Below are positions 21,601 to 28,730 of a stretch of DNA of 35,093 bases, in pieces; position 1 is the first letter of the stretch, and each line of letters starts with the position of its first letter. The notes beneath the pieces are model-generated. The model made no database searches. It was given only the letters and a program-made list of their open reading frames with translations, and was not told the origin of the DNA. Where the stretch lies: NCBI GenBank assembly GCA_937941095.1, contig CALDYJ010000152.1:1-35093 (forward strand). Direction: 5' to 3'. Both the position numbers and the translations under genes were made by a program. This DNA is from an uncultured Saprospiraceae bacterium (GTDB lineage Bacteria > Bacteroidota > Bacteroidia > Chitinophagales > Saprospiraceae).

Positions 21601-21617
21601 AATTTGTCAAACTGTAA
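15645..21617 (+). CDS. Giant T9SS-secreted protein: LVIVD/choice-of-anchor-B-like head plus about 20 Ig-like domains
   Basis: Complete, 1990 aa, ATG start with signal peptide (1-19, ending TIQAQ). The head (about 25-365) resembles the LVIVD-repeat, choice-of-anchor-B type. It has VWGYVDSKGKEYAIIGS near the start and repeated phrases such as FVNVSNPSNPQ and IFDIDNPNNPQ, which suggest a beta-propeller. From about 380 to 1900 come 19 full Ig-like units and one degenerate unit. The C-terminus (about 1910-1990) is a T9SS type A sorting domain (IYPNPASG, ending LLVKFVKL). It is probably exported to the cell surface. The many Ig domains suggest a long stalk presenting the propeller. No catalytic motif is visible and the ligand is unknown. 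A strong terminator follows the stop directly. Confidence 0.92.
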   Translation: MQKLFTIIVMFISLTIQAQVSKDMDLLSNWSTGNTPFNDVWGYVDSKGKEYAIIGSRSHYYFVNVSNPSNPQMVDGFAGGSTTVWRDMKTYSQWAYGVCDSCGEGLAIFFLGDDPSQNGVTLVAQTTQFFSRAHNIFVDEEHGRLYIIGSNTQSNGIIILDIKSNPESPTLLKASALSGGYIHDMYVRNHIGYANSGGSGLYIYDFSNVNQINNIGNLTFYPQQGYNHASWLDPSGDYLVMADETHNTSLKMLDVSDPTDIDVKSLFRSELLAPAVTGSIAHNPFIRDNYAIVSYYHDGVQIFDIDNPNNPQQVAWYDTYPNNTGYGGYSGCWGAYPYLPSGNILGSDGSTGLYVLKPTDITFTPPPTVFPPYAVLNYNGNVCIEDGEEITLSVDTDADVIQWFRNNTQVGFEDELDVSQSGTYICKVFKGPHSLVQIVEVSVGTAPDATLNVSGSYEICQGDNLMIQAPSGANSYVWLVDGQFANVFTSFFEAEEVGTYQVIVSDGDCEVLSEIITITDVISAADLSLNFNETQQICSGENILLEVASGADSYQWFRNGDPIDGATENQLMAELNGIYNVEGTLGNCTTTSDDLFVQEVASPNADLNFIGNFDLCEGDAMNLSLALGSENYDWYLNDEIVQTGEENTFIANQTGTYYAVASIADCQETSALFELEIIDSPEVSFDQEEYNTICEGEEFTFTLNGEAETYAWFFNGDLLDGVTGSSYTTSEAGAYDVFASNGDCNTNTSIVNLSVFEIPSISFNVPNNNEICEGAELNIEASTNIGTIEWFQNGMLTDETSLNFSTMTSGAIYAVLTNGECITTSETLNVNVLEQIQVSINGPSSIDLCDGESYTLESSTGASSYQWYKDGELLSTNAAVLNVSEAGMYYVIAGEGDCAGTSNTVEVIVNAQPEVSFTPLFTNNFCEGDFILLEATPGFSNYNWYKDGQLLNETSNTFNATESGNYSVEVNEENCSASASMEVSSIEKPSIDLQLESQINLCDGESINTAPIVNADSYQWYKDGQLISDAYSIQIVEAGDYYLTASNQFCQTTSETITISVTDFPNVTIIGSSNVLLCEGEETSIAVEEGADSYQWFLNGNPIGNTSEIITAESGLYYVLVGNGDCDANSQEVTVTVIDELEVSLNYAGSQTLCEGELLTLEVNDGADNYVWTNGGMSIGTNDNTLEISEPGIYMVEAFVGDCSSVSESFELIIEQFPSATLNANENLDLCEGEDFLLNVPAGADAYEWSLDGQVIPGSNINEWLANQAGTYQVSASNGDCVSFSNEIDVNYAPQLNTEIIATATSICAGDEATLTAIGDALTYSWYLNDQLIAENTINLTVSEAGQYQLVLGFGDCTAESEIITLEVLDSPVINLSQTGSLSICEGDNLDLFVEGNADNYIWLLDDVQIEEDVLNINVSQSGTYSVVAYLNGCESNTDNVVVNVQSLPDAVITANGENAICEGQSLILVANEADAYNWYFNGNLLSSNEGQLEINEAGEYYLETTSNGCSNTSMTFELIINAAPIIFLNNESDNSICTGETLLLSTDLISEEYIWLLNGEVIETNDSATLEVNQAGVYQLMASNEGCNSTSEEINLNIIDVPEISFNVQEESISYCAEDEKELSIIGEAERYSWLLNNNEISNEQKISINEAGIYQAVAYNGLCASELIEITVEIREPLDTSLDFPMGTTICEGDMATINAIIGYEFYFWTLNGDAVGTNNSTFNTTTGGTYTLTIVDGDCSQEVNFDIIVNPLPAVALEASSTEFCPGDFTTLTASIADASTYTWSRDGDVINGAEGMSLVVSEPGLYVVTVTIDGCTNSSTEIFISQYTVDLANFSIDEALLSANNGSTYQWFLNGEIIDGAIDQNYTATASGLYQVEVTDANGCTSLSEEQQVTITSIKEITSISDLNIYPNPASGFLNLSFSNPANENISIEVIDQLGQIKLNLMVKRDAFINERLTLDHLGPGLYYIRLSNQKEESLLVKFVKL
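16780..21340 (+). repeat. About 20 tandem Ig-like repeats
   Basis: Units of about 76 aa repeat the pattern (I/L)CEGexxxL, then an aromatic and Trp (YxWYxNG), then GxYxV, then GDC with a following S or T. I count 19 units with both Cys residues and one final unit (around SANNGSTYQWFLNG) that has lost the first Cys and ends in a SprB-like TDANGC. The units are diverged, so slippage at DNA level is not obvious. Confidence 0.88.
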
Positions 21618-21622
21618 ATATC

Positions 21623-21666
21623 AAAAAGACAAGCATTCGATGAATGCTTGTCTTTTTGCTTTTTTA
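21623..21666 (+). terminator. Strong intrinsic terminator after the giant Ig-repeat gene
   Basis: A perfect 16-bp stem, AAAAAGACAAGCATTC (21623-21638) and its complement (21642-21657), encloses a 3-base loop and is followed by GCTTTTTTA. It starts 5 bases after the stop codon at 21615-21617. The flanking A and T runs make it look able to work in both directions, but only the plus-strand gene ends here. Confidence 0.88.
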
Positions 21667-21679
21667 AAGCTCTACTACC

Positions 21680-22585
21680 TTGAAGGACAATTTAACAATT
21701 ATAAACGAGCACCTTGTCCCAAGTGGCCAAAAAAAACAAAGACTTCAAGAGTATGCATACCTTGCATTTCAACTAAACATTCCTTCAAAAAAAGGCGTTA
21801 AAAAAGCCATCAAAAAAGGTTGTATTTATTTAGATGGAAAAATCGGACAGACTGGTGATTGGGTTACAGAAGGAATGATCCTTCAACTCATCGAAAACCA
21901 AAACTACCTTCCTAAAAGATATGAGGAACAATTAAACATACTATTTGAAGACGATTTCATAGCCGTTATAAACAAACCAGCTGGCGTACTTGTTTCTGGA
22001 AATCAGTACCGGACTATTGTTAATATGCTTTCATATAATTTAAACCCTTCTAGTCAAAAAGACAAACTCCTCTATCCCACTCCAGTTCATCGTTTAGATA
22101 AAGCAACTAGTGGATGTCTGATTATTGCAAAAACAAAATCAAGTCAAATTCATTTTAATCGTTTATTCACTACGCAAAGTATTTCTAAAACATACCAAGC
22201 TCTTGTTATTGGAAAAACTCCAATAGAGGGTAGCATCCAACTTCATATAAATCAGCAAGTTGCAAAAACCACATTTGAAAGATTAAAACTCATTCCATCC
22301 TTAAAATGTAAATACATCTCTCATCTTAAATTGAAACCAAGTACTGGCAGAACCCATCAACTAAGGATTCATTGCAATGACATGGGTCACCCTATTTTAG
22401 GAGATAAAATTTATTCAGGGTCAGGCTCTCAAATTAAGAAGAAAGGTATGTTTTTACATGCAGCAAGTTTAAAATTTAATCATCCTATCGAAAATACTAT
22501 GGTATTAGTAGAATCATTGATACCAAATAAATTTGAAAGGTATTTACACCATCAAATGAAGAGCTGGCATAAATTTAGCAATTAA
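21680..22585 (+). CDS. RluA-family RNA pseudouridine synthase
   Basis: A 301-aa cytosolic enzyme converting uridine to pseudouridine in rRNA or tRNA. An S4-like RNA-binding segment (about 34-75, KKAIKKGCIYLDGK) precedes the catalytic domain. VHRLDKATSG holds the catalytic Asp140, and GRTHQLRIH (223-231) is the conserved family motif. The order and length fit RluA/RluC/RluD-like enzymes; the target uridine is not evident. The start is TTG at 21680: a stop lies four codons upstream, and the first ATG (residue 66) would remove most of the S4-like part. It begins just after the terminator of the preceding gene, so its promoter is probably in or right next to that hairpin. Confidence 0.9.
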   Translation: MKDNLTIINEHLVPSGQKKQRLQEYAYLAFQLNIPSKKGVKKAIKKGCIYLDGKIGQTGDWVTEGMILQLIENQNYLPKRYEEQLNILFEDDFIAVINKPAGVLVSGNQYRTIVNMLSYNLNPSSQKDKLLYPTPVHRLDKATSGCLIIAKTKSSQIHFNRLFTTQSISKTYQALVIGKTPIEGSIQLHINQQVAKTTFERLKLIPSLKCKYISHLKLKPSTGRTHQLRIHCNDMGHPILGDKIYSGSGSQIKKKGMFLHAASLKFNHPIENTMVLVESLIPNKFERYLHHQMKSWHKFSN

Positions 22586-22666
22586 TCTTTTTCTCCTTAT
22601 TTGCCAATTTATTTCTATTTTACGGCTAAGCAAACAAAGCTTAAACAAACAAATAGCATAGACCGA

Positions 22667-23854
22667 ATGTATAAATATTTATATATCTTCTTCCTCTGTA
22701 ATATAAGCAATATTGCCGAAGGACAATCTCAACTCATTAATTCAAATTATTTAGAAGAAATCACTTATGAATTAGTAAATGGTAAGATCATTATTCCAGT
22801 TGAAGTAGAAGGTAAAATTTGTAGATTTATTTTTGACACAGGAGGTTTACTAGTCATTTCACCACAACTTCAAAAATCTTTAAACCTAAGAAGCATAGAT
22901 TCCGGAACCATTAGTGGTGTAAATAAGATGAAAACCAAAATTGATGTGGTAAAAATAAATAAAGCATCTATTGGAGATTTAGACTTTATAAATTACAAAG
23001 CTATTGTCGGAGATTTTCTTAATATTTATCCAGCAGAGTGTTTCAATGTAGATGGTTTAATTGGAAGAGACTTTATCAAGAATATGGCCATTCAATTTGA
23101 TCAAAAAAAATTAAAGCTTACCCTTACTGATCAACCTCATAGATTAGCATTGAATCCTTCGAAAGCAGACAAATTATCATTTCTAGAAAACAAGATCCCT
23201 GTGATCCCAATCAAAATAAATGGAAAACAAATGAGAAAAGTAATCTTTGATTCAGGAGCTGATGATCTATTTAGTTTAAAGACAAACAAGGTTTTAAAGT
23301 ATAAAAAGAAGTTTTTTAAAAAAAATGATTTAATTGCCGTTTACGGAAACTTTAGCATGGGTGTAAGTGGCAGCGCTCCTTACCCAAAAAAACAATACCA
23401 TGTTAAAGTTAGAGACATGAAAATTGGGAACACAAGTATTTCTAATTTTACCTCAGACGTTTCAAAAATTTCTAATTCTCGCATAGGAACCGAACTATTG
23501 AATCATGGAATAACCACATTGGATTACATAAACAAGAAATTCTATTTCGATCCATATGAAGAAAAGATACAAACTAGGGTGATTGAAGGTTTTGGATTCT
23601 CCATAAAAATAGATGATAAGAATGCCGTGGTAAATAGTATTGTGATAAATAGCCCTGCTTCAAATGCTGGAATCAGAAACAATCAAAAGATCCTATCAAT
23701 CAACGATTATAACCTTACCAACTTTGATACAAACATGCAATGCAAATATTATTTAGAAGGCTTACCTTGGAAACATGAGTCGCTCATAAAAGTTAAATTT
23801 TTAAGCAAATCCGGAGTTATTAAAACAGTTGACTTAGAAAAAATCAATTTATAA
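22667..23854 (+). CDS. Retropepsin-like aspartyl protease with C-terminal PDZ domain
   Basis: About 395 aa from the ATG at 22667, which opens a signal peptide (MYKYLYIFFLCNISNIAEG). The frame can extend to a TTG at 22601, but those 22 residues are not signal-like. Two aspartyl protease motifs sit in one chain: FDTGG (Asp57) and FDSGADD (Asp195). Each is followed by a hydrophobic-G segment (LIGRDF at 131-136, RIGTELL at 272-278), so the chain likely folds as two retropepsin-like halves sharing one active site. A PDZ domain covers about 307-390 (GFSIKI, later NSPASNAGI and ILSIND). It is likely a periplasmic or surface endopeptidase. The substrate is unknown. It follows the pseudouridine synthase gene by 81 bp. 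Confidence 0.87.
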   Translation: MYKYLYIFFLCNISNIAEGQSQLINSNYLEEITYELVNGKIIIPVEVEGKICRFIFDTGGLLVISPQLQKSLNLRSIDSGTISGVNKMKTKIDVVKINKASIGDLDFINYKAIVGDFLNIYPAECFNVDGLIGRDFIKNMAIQFDQKKLKLTLTDQPHRLALNPSKADKLSFLENKIPVIPIKINGKQMRKVIFDSGADDLFSLKTNKVLKYKKKFFKKNDLIAVYGNFSMGVSGSAPYPKKQYHVKVRDMKIGNTSISNFTSDVSKISNSRIGTELLNHGITTLDYINKKFYFDPYEEKIQTRVIEGFGFSIKIDDKNAVVNSIVINSPASNAGIRNNQKILSINDYNLTNFDTNMQCKYYLEGLPWKHESLIKVKFLSKSGVIKTVDLEKINL

Positions 23855-23887
23855 TCTGCTTAACTTTAATTAAGTTTTTAAATATCT

Positions 23888-23906
23888 AAACTTTATTTAA
23901 AAGTTT
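23888..23906 (+). terminator. Weak AT-rich hairpin after the aspartyl protease gene
   Basis: AAACTTT and AAAGTTT flank a 5-base loop and are followed by TAATTATTTTC. It lies 33 bp downstream of the protease stop and 17 bp before the hydrolase start. The stem has only one G-C pair, so it may be a weak terminator or a chance AT-rich structure. Confidence 0.25.
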
Positions 23907-23923
23907 TAATTATTTTCACTGAT

Positions 23924-24739
23924 ATGGAAATAGTTATTACCATACTTGTTGTATATGTTGTCATCAACATGATCATGTATTTTTTCCAACATTTCTTCTT
24001 CTTTAGACCAGAGATTCTTCCTAGCGACTTTAATTATGACTACCCTTTTGATTTTGAAGAACAAACTTTTGAAATGGAAGATGGAGGAAGTGTGAATGGA
24101 ATTTTATTTAAAGTACCTAATAGTCAAGGCATCGTCTACTACTTCAAGGGAAATTCAAGATCTATAAAAGGATGGGCAAAATTTTCTAAAGACTTTATAA
24201 GTAATGGCTATGACTTTTTTCTGATGGACTACAGAGGATTTGGAAAAAGTAAAGGAAAAAGAACTGAACAAAAACTATACAATGATTCTCAACAAATCTA
24301 TAAATGGCTAAATAAAAGATACGATGAAAAAGATATTGTAATCTACGGAAGATCCTTAGGGTCAGGAATTGCAACAAGAATTGCAAGTTGGAACAATCCT
24401 CGTATGCTTATTTTAGACTCTCCTTATTATAGCTTTTACAAACACATCCAAAGATATGCTTTCATTCTTCCTTTAAAGTGGATTTTAAGATATCAAATCA
24501 GAACCGATCAATTTATAAAACAAGTAAACGCACCTGTCAATATCATCCATGGTAATAAAGATTTTTTAATCCCCATTTTTAATAGTAAAAGATTAAGAAA
24601 TATTAATCCGAATAAAATTAAATTATTTACTATTGAAGGTGCAGGACATAATAACCTCCCGGAATATCCCGAATATCACGAATACATTTATGATTTTTTA
24701 AAAGAAGCTGCATTGCCTATTCCAATACCTACATTATAA
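23924..24739 (+). CDS. Membrane-anchored alpha/beta hydrolase
   Basis: A 271-aa protein with an N-terminal hydrophobic anchor (about 3-24) and an alpha/beta-hydrolase domain of the BEM46/ABHD13-like kind. The likely catalytic triad is Ser144 in GRSLG (142-146), Asp213 in GNKDFLIP and His242 in GAGHNN. MDYRGFGKSKG (101-111) is the conserved loop before the nucleophile. The family splits esters, thioesters or amides; the substrate is not readable. Its stop codon overlaps the start of the acyl-CoA ligase gene by one base (TAATG), so the two are probably translationally coupled. This suggests, but does not prove, that it releases an acyl chain which the ligase activates. Confidence 0.9.
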   Translation: MEIVITILVVYVVINMIMYFFQHFFFFRPEILPSDFNYDYPFDFEEQTFEMEDGGSVNGILFKVPNSQGIVYYFKGNSRSIKGWAKFSKDFISNGYDFFLMDYRGFGKSKGKRTEQKLYNDSQQIYKWLNKRYDEKDIVIYGRSLGSGIATRIASWNNPRMLILDSPYYSFYKHIQRYAFILPLKWILRYQIRTDQFIKQVNAPVNIIHGNKDFLIPIFNSKRLRNINPNKIKLFTIEGAGHNNLPEYPEYHEYIYDFLKEAALPIPIPTL

Positions 24740-26478
24740 TGGCATTAGAATTCACATATAATTTATTTGAGCATCAGCAAAAACATCACCCTAACGATAA
24801 GGCTATTGTATGCAGAAGAAATGGAAATTGGAAATCTTACAGTACCAATGAGATATTGTCAGAAATAAATCAAATCATAATTTTTCTCAAACTCAAAGGC
24901 ATCAATAGAAATGATAAGGTCATTTTATTACCAGGAGCAGCTACCGCAAAATTTATTTTTTTTGACTTAGCAATTCAAACCATCGGAGCAATAACGGTTA
25001 TGGTGCACAAAACAATGAATAAGCAACAGTTTGAAATCATTAAATTAGAGACAGAAGCTAGATTGATTATTTTTGATAATCAGGAAAGTAAAAACAATTT
25101 AATTTCAGAAAGCCAAGCTGGTTCAAACCTGCTACTAATCGACGAAATTGACTATATGCGTTTTAGTCAAACAGAAATTGAAAATGAATACATTTCGGAC
25201 GTTAAAAAAACTTCATCTATAATTTACACTTCTGGTACGACTGGTATTCCGAAAGGGGTAATGTTAAGTCATGAAAACATCATGAGCAATGTAAATGCTA
25301 TGGTTCCACTTATTCCAATAAACGATAAAAGTAAAATCATTTCTTTTTTGCCCTATAGTCATGCTTTTGAAAGGACAGGGATATTTTCCTATATCGTTGC
25401 AGGTGCTTCCATTCATTTAATTGATAAAATTGATTATTTACCAAAAGCTTTGCTTGAAATAAAACCACACTTGTTTACAGCTGTTCCTAGAATAATCGAA
25501 AAGATGTATAACGAAGTCTTTGTTTATAGATCCAAAAAATCAAGCGCTGCAAAATGGATCATCGACTGGTCTTTAAAGGCAGGAATAAAACATTATGAAA
25601 CTGGGGGTTTTAAACCTCTAGCTTGGCTTAAACTATTGATCCTAAGAACTACAGTTTTTAGAAAATTTAAGAAAAAATTAGGTGGAAATTTGAAAGTGAT
25701 CGTTGTAGGTGCTGCTCATTTAAATGATAATATCGCTAAAATATTTGCTGCAGCAAATATTCCAATTCGAGAAGGTTATGGATTAACTGAAGCCTCACCA
25801 GTAATCACTGTTAACAGAATGCAAAAAGGCTTGCATAAATTAGGAACCGTAGGTTTACCTTTACCAGGCATTGAAATCAGATTGGAAAACAAAAATAAAA
25901 ACGGTGAAGGTGAAATTTTGGTAAAAGGAAAAAACATTATGCAAGGATACTTTTTAAAGCCAGAAGAAACCAAATTAGTTTTAAATAAGGATGGGTGGCT
26001 TAAAACTGGAGATATCGGTAAAATTGTAAAGAAAAGATTTTTGAAAATTACTGATAGAAAAAAAGATATATTCAAAACTTCTTCTGGAAAATACATCGCT
26101 CCACAAGAATTAGAAAATCATTTTAAAGCATCTGAATACATTGAGCAAATAATTATTTTGGGATTTCAAAAACCTTATGTAACATCTTTGATTTTTCCAA
26201 ATTACACCTTGCTCAAAGAATGGGCAAAAAGAGAAGAAATACATTGGACTGCTCCTCAATACATGGCACTTAATATTAAAGTGCATCAAAAAATAAAAGA
26301 GGAAATTGACACCTTCAACAAAACTTTGCCAGGACATAAAAGAGTTAAAGATTTTCACTTAATTTATGAAGATTTTTCAATCGAAAATGGACAACTTTCG
26401 AATACATTAAAACCTATTCGAAAAGCTATAAAAAATCATTATCTAAAAGATATCGAACAATTATATTCAAAGTCATAA
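24739..26478 (+). CDS. Long-chain acyl-CoA synthetase (AMP-forming)
   Basis: A 579-aa adenylate-forming enzyme that activates a fatty acid with ATP and CoA through an acyl-AMP intermediate. The P-loop-like A3 motif IIYTSGTTGIPKG is at 161-173, GYGLTEASP at 347-355, TGD with Asp425, and DRKKD at 439-443. KTSSGKYIAPQELE near 446-459 is typical of the long-chain acyl-CoA ligase branch. Length is close to bacterial FadD-like enzymes (about 550-600 aa). No signal peptide is seen; it is probably cytosolic or membrane-associated. It starts inside the stop codon of the hydrolase gene. The exact acyl substrate is not evident. Confidence 0.93.
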   Translation: MALEFTYNLFEHQQKHHPNDKAIVCRRNGNWKSYSTNEILSEINQIIIFLKLKGINRNDKVILLPGAATAKFIFFDLAIQTIGAITVMVHKTMNKQQFEIIKLETEARLIIFDNQESKNNLISESQAGSNLLLIDEIDYMRFSQTEIENEYISDVKKTSSIIYTSGTTGIPKGVMLSHENIMSNVNAMVPLIPINDKSKIISFLPYSHAFERTGIFSYIVAGASIHLIDKIDYLPKALLEIKPHLFTAVPRIIEKMYNEVFVYRSKKSSAAKWIIDWSLKAGIKHYETGGFKPLAWLKLLILRTTVFRKFKKKLGGNLKVIVVGAAHLNDNIAKIFAAANIPIREGYGLTEASPVITVNRMQKGLHKLGTVGLPLPGIEIRLENKNKNGEGEILVKGKNIMQGYFLKPEETKLVLNKDGWLKTGDIGKIVKKRFLKITDRKKDIFKTSSGKYIAPQELENHFKASEYIEQIIILGFQKPYVTSLIFPNYTLLKEWAKREEIHWTAPQYMALNIKVHQKIKEEIDTFNKTLPGHKRVKDFHLIYEDFSIENGQLSNTLKPIRKAIKNHYLKDIEQLYSKS

Positions 26479-26544
26479 TTAATCTAACTGATATTGAATC
26501 TGTATATTTACCTTTCAATCAACAATTTCTATTAAAACTTGTAC

Positions 26545-27369
26545 ATGAAAAACTTTCTTTTTAGATTTTTAGGTTTCACAATAATTCTTCTAAGCCTAAC
26601 AACTTGTCAAAGCCCCTTAGAAAGAAATTATTTCCCAGGTCGTCTTGAAGCGGATACTAAGAATATATTGTTAGCTGAAGCAGCATCAGATCATGAAATG
26701 TTCCTCATTAATTATGCCATCGTGAGACATCGTGACTATTCTCCTTACGAGGTGAAGGATCAGAGCTTTTCAAGTATTTTAAGCAATGCAAAGAAATTTG
26801 AACAAGAAGGTTTGAACATCATATACGAGTTCGAAACTACTAAGCAAGAAGAAGAATTGAAAATGAAGATTAAGAATGAAGGCATCGGGCACAAAAGAGT
26901 TGGGAGCACATCTGTCTTGAGAAAGGGCTTAAAATTTAGTTGTGAATTTGAAAACACCACAGGAAAAGACATATTTTTAGATAATAGTACATTTCAAATT
27001 TATGGCCCATTTAAAGATCATTTGACAAGTTTAAATTACAAATTCAATCATTACATTAAAAAGGGCGAGAAAAAGAAGCTAAACTTATTTGCAGACGGTC
27101 AAAACATTCAAAACAATGTAAAATTTGGAATGGCTGCAAATGTAGGCAATACACGAATAGATGAAATTATGATGTTATCGGAAATAAGATGTGTGCATAA
27201 TAATTTTTACGCAAAGCCCTATCGAAACGTGAATCTTGATCCGGAAGAAGGTCGATTTCAAGCGTCTAAATCTTTTTCTTATGACAATGATCTAAAAGGA
27301 AAAAAATGGATAGAAAAAAAAGAAAATCAAACTATATTTAAACTCGGTCCACTTGATCTGTCTAAATAA
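26545..27369 (+). CDS. Predicted lipoprotein of unknown function
   Basis: About 274 aa from the ATG at 26545; a TTG two codons earlier is less likely. An N-terminal signal (MKNFLFRFLGFTIILLSLTT) is followed by Cys21, consistent with lipoprotein processing, although Thr at the position before the Cys is unusual for a lipobox. The mature part is rich in Lys and Glu, with two acidic-charged helices (about 74-115) followed by a probable beta-rich section (about 125-215). I recognise no family or catalytic motif. It ends six bases before the stop of the convergent membrane kinase gene. A near-match to the Bacteroidota -7 element (TATATTTA, 26503-26510) lies 35 bp upstream, without a clear partner at -33. 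Confidence 0.75.
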   Translation: MKNFLFRFLGFTIILLSLTTCQSPLERNYFPGRLEADTKNILLAEAASDHEMFLINYAIVRHRDYSPYEVKDQSFSSILSNAKKFEQEGLNIIYEFETTKQEEELKMKIKNEGIGHKRVGSTSVLRKGLKFSCEFENTTGKDIFLDNSTFQIYGPFKDHLTSLNYKFNHYIKKGEKKKLNLFADGQNIQNNVKFGMAANVGNTRIDEIMMLSEIRCVHNNFYAKPYRNVNLDPEEGRFQASKSFSYDNDLKGKKWIEKKENQTIFKLGPLDLSK

Positions 27370-27375
27370 AGAGCA

Positions 27376-28719
27376 TTAATTTAATCCAATTGCATGCTCA
27401 AATTTATCTTCAATTAAGTTAATTTCACATTCACCGAATAAGACAGCTTCTTTGGGAAATTCAAGGGTAAATTCTGTATAGGAACCTACTATAGAATCTA
27501 CACTTATTTGTCCATCATATTTGTGCATAATCTTTTTACACAATCCCAAACCCAGACCAGTTCCAGGTATTTCATCGTGGTTATGTAATCTTTTAAAGTA
27601 TTCAAATATTTCTTCTGAGTATTTTTTAGGAATTCCTATTCCATTGTCTTTGACTTTTATGAAAATCTTTTCTAGCTTCTCTTCAAAATTGATTTCAATT
27701 TTAATCTCTTCAGATCTATTGTATTTTATCGCATTTTGTAACAGGTTTTGAAACAAGGTCACAAAGTCAAATTTACTGCCAATAAAAAACGGAAGTTTAG
27801 CTCTTTTAATCTTCACATTTTTACTTTTGATCTCGAAGGCTAAACTATTAATGACATTTTCTAAAACTCCATTTAAACAAATCTTATCTCTTGCATGTTC
27901 TACTCTATGATTAATCTGAGAAACTTCAAGGACACCTTCAATCAACTCATTCATACGATGAGCACTTGATTCAATAAAATTCATATAATCTGGCAATCTT
28001 TCATAATTTTTATTGTTTAAATCATTTCTAACTAGTCCAACAAAATTAATTACGTTAGTGAGTGGGGATTTTAGATCATGTGATGCTACATAATTGAATC
28101 TAGTTAATTCAGATGTTTTTTCTTGTAAAGACTCATTCTTCTTCTTCAAGATCTTCATATAGTCACGAAATTTTGCTTCGTATATATTGAAAACAATAAC
28201 AATCCAAACTATACAACCAAATAAAATGAAAATTTCATCATAAGCGATATCGTGTATACCAAGCAAAGGCCCATTTTGAGTAATGTAGACAGTAGGAATC
28301 AAATAGCAGAACAGATTAAAAATTACAATAAAATTTCTGAACTTGACTTTAGATTTAAACAATAAACAACTGATTGAGACAATTGCTCCTGTAGCAATAC
28401 TTTGAGAAAAGTTACCGCCTATAAATAATATGATTGATCCAATGATAACAGGGGATAAAAGACTAAATAAACACCTACTTAAAATTACTTTACCAAAGCC
28501 ATTACTGAAAAGAATAGATCCAAACAAAATACTTGCAGCAATAAGATTCACCGTGTAAAACGGATCATTACCAATGGCAAGATTTAAGCTTAAAGCTATA
28601 GTAATTATACCTATAGATACGACTGACAAAATATTCAATACTTTTGTCAAACGATCAAAATCATTCGTTAAATCATGCGCACCGAGATTTATCAGATAAT
28701 TGTATACCTTATTTATCAA
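27376..28719 (-). CDS. Membrane sensor histidine kinase (six predicted TM helices)
   Basis: A 447-aa kinase. About six hydrophobic helices (between 28 and 181) form the N-terminal sensor region, which matches no named sensor domain I can see. A short coiled coil (about 182-207) leads to the dimerisation/phosphoacceptor domain, with His214 in the SHDLKSPL H-box. The HATPase_c domain has its N-box at NLLQNAIKYN (325-334), G1 at DNGIGIP (358-364) and G2 at GTGLGLGLCKK (386-396). All catalytic boxes are intact. The start must be TTG at 28719, since the first ATG lies past the membrane part. It is third in the minus-strand set after the kinase and receiver, 11 bp downstream of the receiver stop. 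The signal sensed is unknown. Confidence 0.88.
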   Translation of the reverse strand: MINKVYNYLINLGAHDLTNDFDRLTKVLNILSVVSIGIITIALSLNLAIGNDPFYTVNLIAASILFGSILFSNGFGKVILSRCLFSLLSPVIIGSIILFIGGNFSQSIATGAIVSISCLLFKSKVKFRNFIVIFNLFCYLIPTVYITQNGPLLGIHDIAYDEIFILFGCIVWIVIVFNIYEAKFRDYMKILKKKNESLQEKTSELTRFNYVASHDLKSPLTNVINFVGLVRNDLNNKNYERLPDYMNFIESSAHRMNELIEGVLEVSQINHRVEHARDKICLNGVLENVINSLAFEIKSKNVKIKRAKLPFFIGSKFDFVTLFQNLLQNAIKYNRSEEIKIEINFEEKLEKIFIKVKDNGIGIPKKYSEEIFEYFKRLHNHDEIPGTGLGLGLCKKIMHKYDGQISVDSIVGSYTEFTLEFPKEAVLFGECEINLIEDKFEHAIGLN

Positions 28720-28730
28720 CTTACTTTGGT

